Source: Paraburkholderia madseniana
Lineage (GTDB): Bacteria; Pseudomonadota; Gammaproteobacteria; Burkholderiales; Burkholderiaceae
Assembly (NCBI RefSeq): GCF_009690905.1
Contig: NZ_VOSW01000104.1
Span: 1 to 32,595 of the forward strand
DNA length: 32,595 nt
Direction: 5' to 3'
Below, piece after piece: positions 32,540 through 32,595 of the stretch (the first letter of the stretch is position 1; every line of letters begins with the position of its first letter). The notes below the pieces were generated by a model. The model did no database searches. It saw only the letters and a list, made by a program, of their open reading frames with translations, and was not told the origin of the DNA. The position numbers and the translations under genes are program-made.

Positions 32540-32595
32540 ATGAACGGCCGGAAAGGATTGGTTAAATTAGGTGCGGCACTCAGCATGGGCGGAAT
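32540..32595 (+). CDS. Start of a possibly exported protein, cut by the window edge
   Basis: ATG 32540 with GGAG (32530-32533) upstream begins MNGRKGLVKLGAALSMGG and runs off the window. The two basic residues followed by a small, hydrophobic run look like the first part of a signal peptide. Family cannot be told. Confidence 0.5.
   Translation, partial: MNGRKGLVKLGAALSMGG

Overview
The window looks like an accessory region of a beta-proteobacterial genome, most likely Burkholderiaceae (Paraburkholderia, Caballeronia or Burkholderia). This rests on GC-rich codon use, many LysR and Lrp regulators, Liv-type transport genes, IS types common in that family, and protein wording familiar from it. 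The placement is an inference; no rRNA or other phylogenetic marker is present. I recognised no tRNA, rRNA or CRISPR array.

Layout. (1) 1-449: the 3' end of a livF-type ABC ATPase. (2) 674-3107: an Lrp/AsnC regulator, a decayed second Lrp copy, and a PLP aminotransferase with a more AT-rich sequence. (3) 3366-15448: the main block. A LysR regulator diverges from a two-subunit aconitase X (AcnX large and swivel subunits). Three tandem, overlapping RraA/HMG-aldolase-fold genes follow, then an aldehyde dehydrogenase of ketoglutarate-semialdehyde type and a YihU-like beta-hydroxyacid dehydrogenase. After a dead IS5-family element come an MHS-type MFS transporter and a second LysR on the other strand. 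(4) 15645-16946: an ACS-type MFS transporter divergent from that LysR. (5) 16947-18358: gene-poor, holding a 172-bp miniature element with Tn3-like inverted repeats. (6) 18359-23184: a Liv-type substrate-binding protein, a DMT exporter, an FAD-dependent amine/amino-acid oxidase and a two-domain VOC protein. (7) 23641-27500: a frameshifted conserved hypothetical gene, a DUF1488 protein, a complete IS1111-type IS110 element with a non-coding 3' end suited to a guide (bridge/seek) RNA, and an ISNCY transposase remnant. (8) 27703-32289: a GAF protein overlapping a truncated MFS gene, a stand-alone panB, a PaaI-type thioesterase coupled to a LysR gene, and a divergent NTF2-like protein. The start of a possibly exported protein lies at the right edge.

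How the genes may work together. The AcnX, RraA x3, aldehyde dehydrogenase and YihU-like reductase genes, flanked by a LysR and an organic-acid symporter, read as one catabolic module: uptake of a hydroxylated carboxylic acid, dehydration by AcnX, retro-aldol cleavage or decarboxylation by RraA-fold enzymes, and oxidation or reduction of the released semialdehyde. The proline racemase, Lhp reductase and mevalonate-pathway genes that usually accompany characterised AcnX enzymes are absent here, so the substrate is probably not one of the known ones. This is the best candidate in the window for an undescribed pathway. Much of the remainder shows repeated insertion and decay: at least three IS families, one miniature element and several broken genes.
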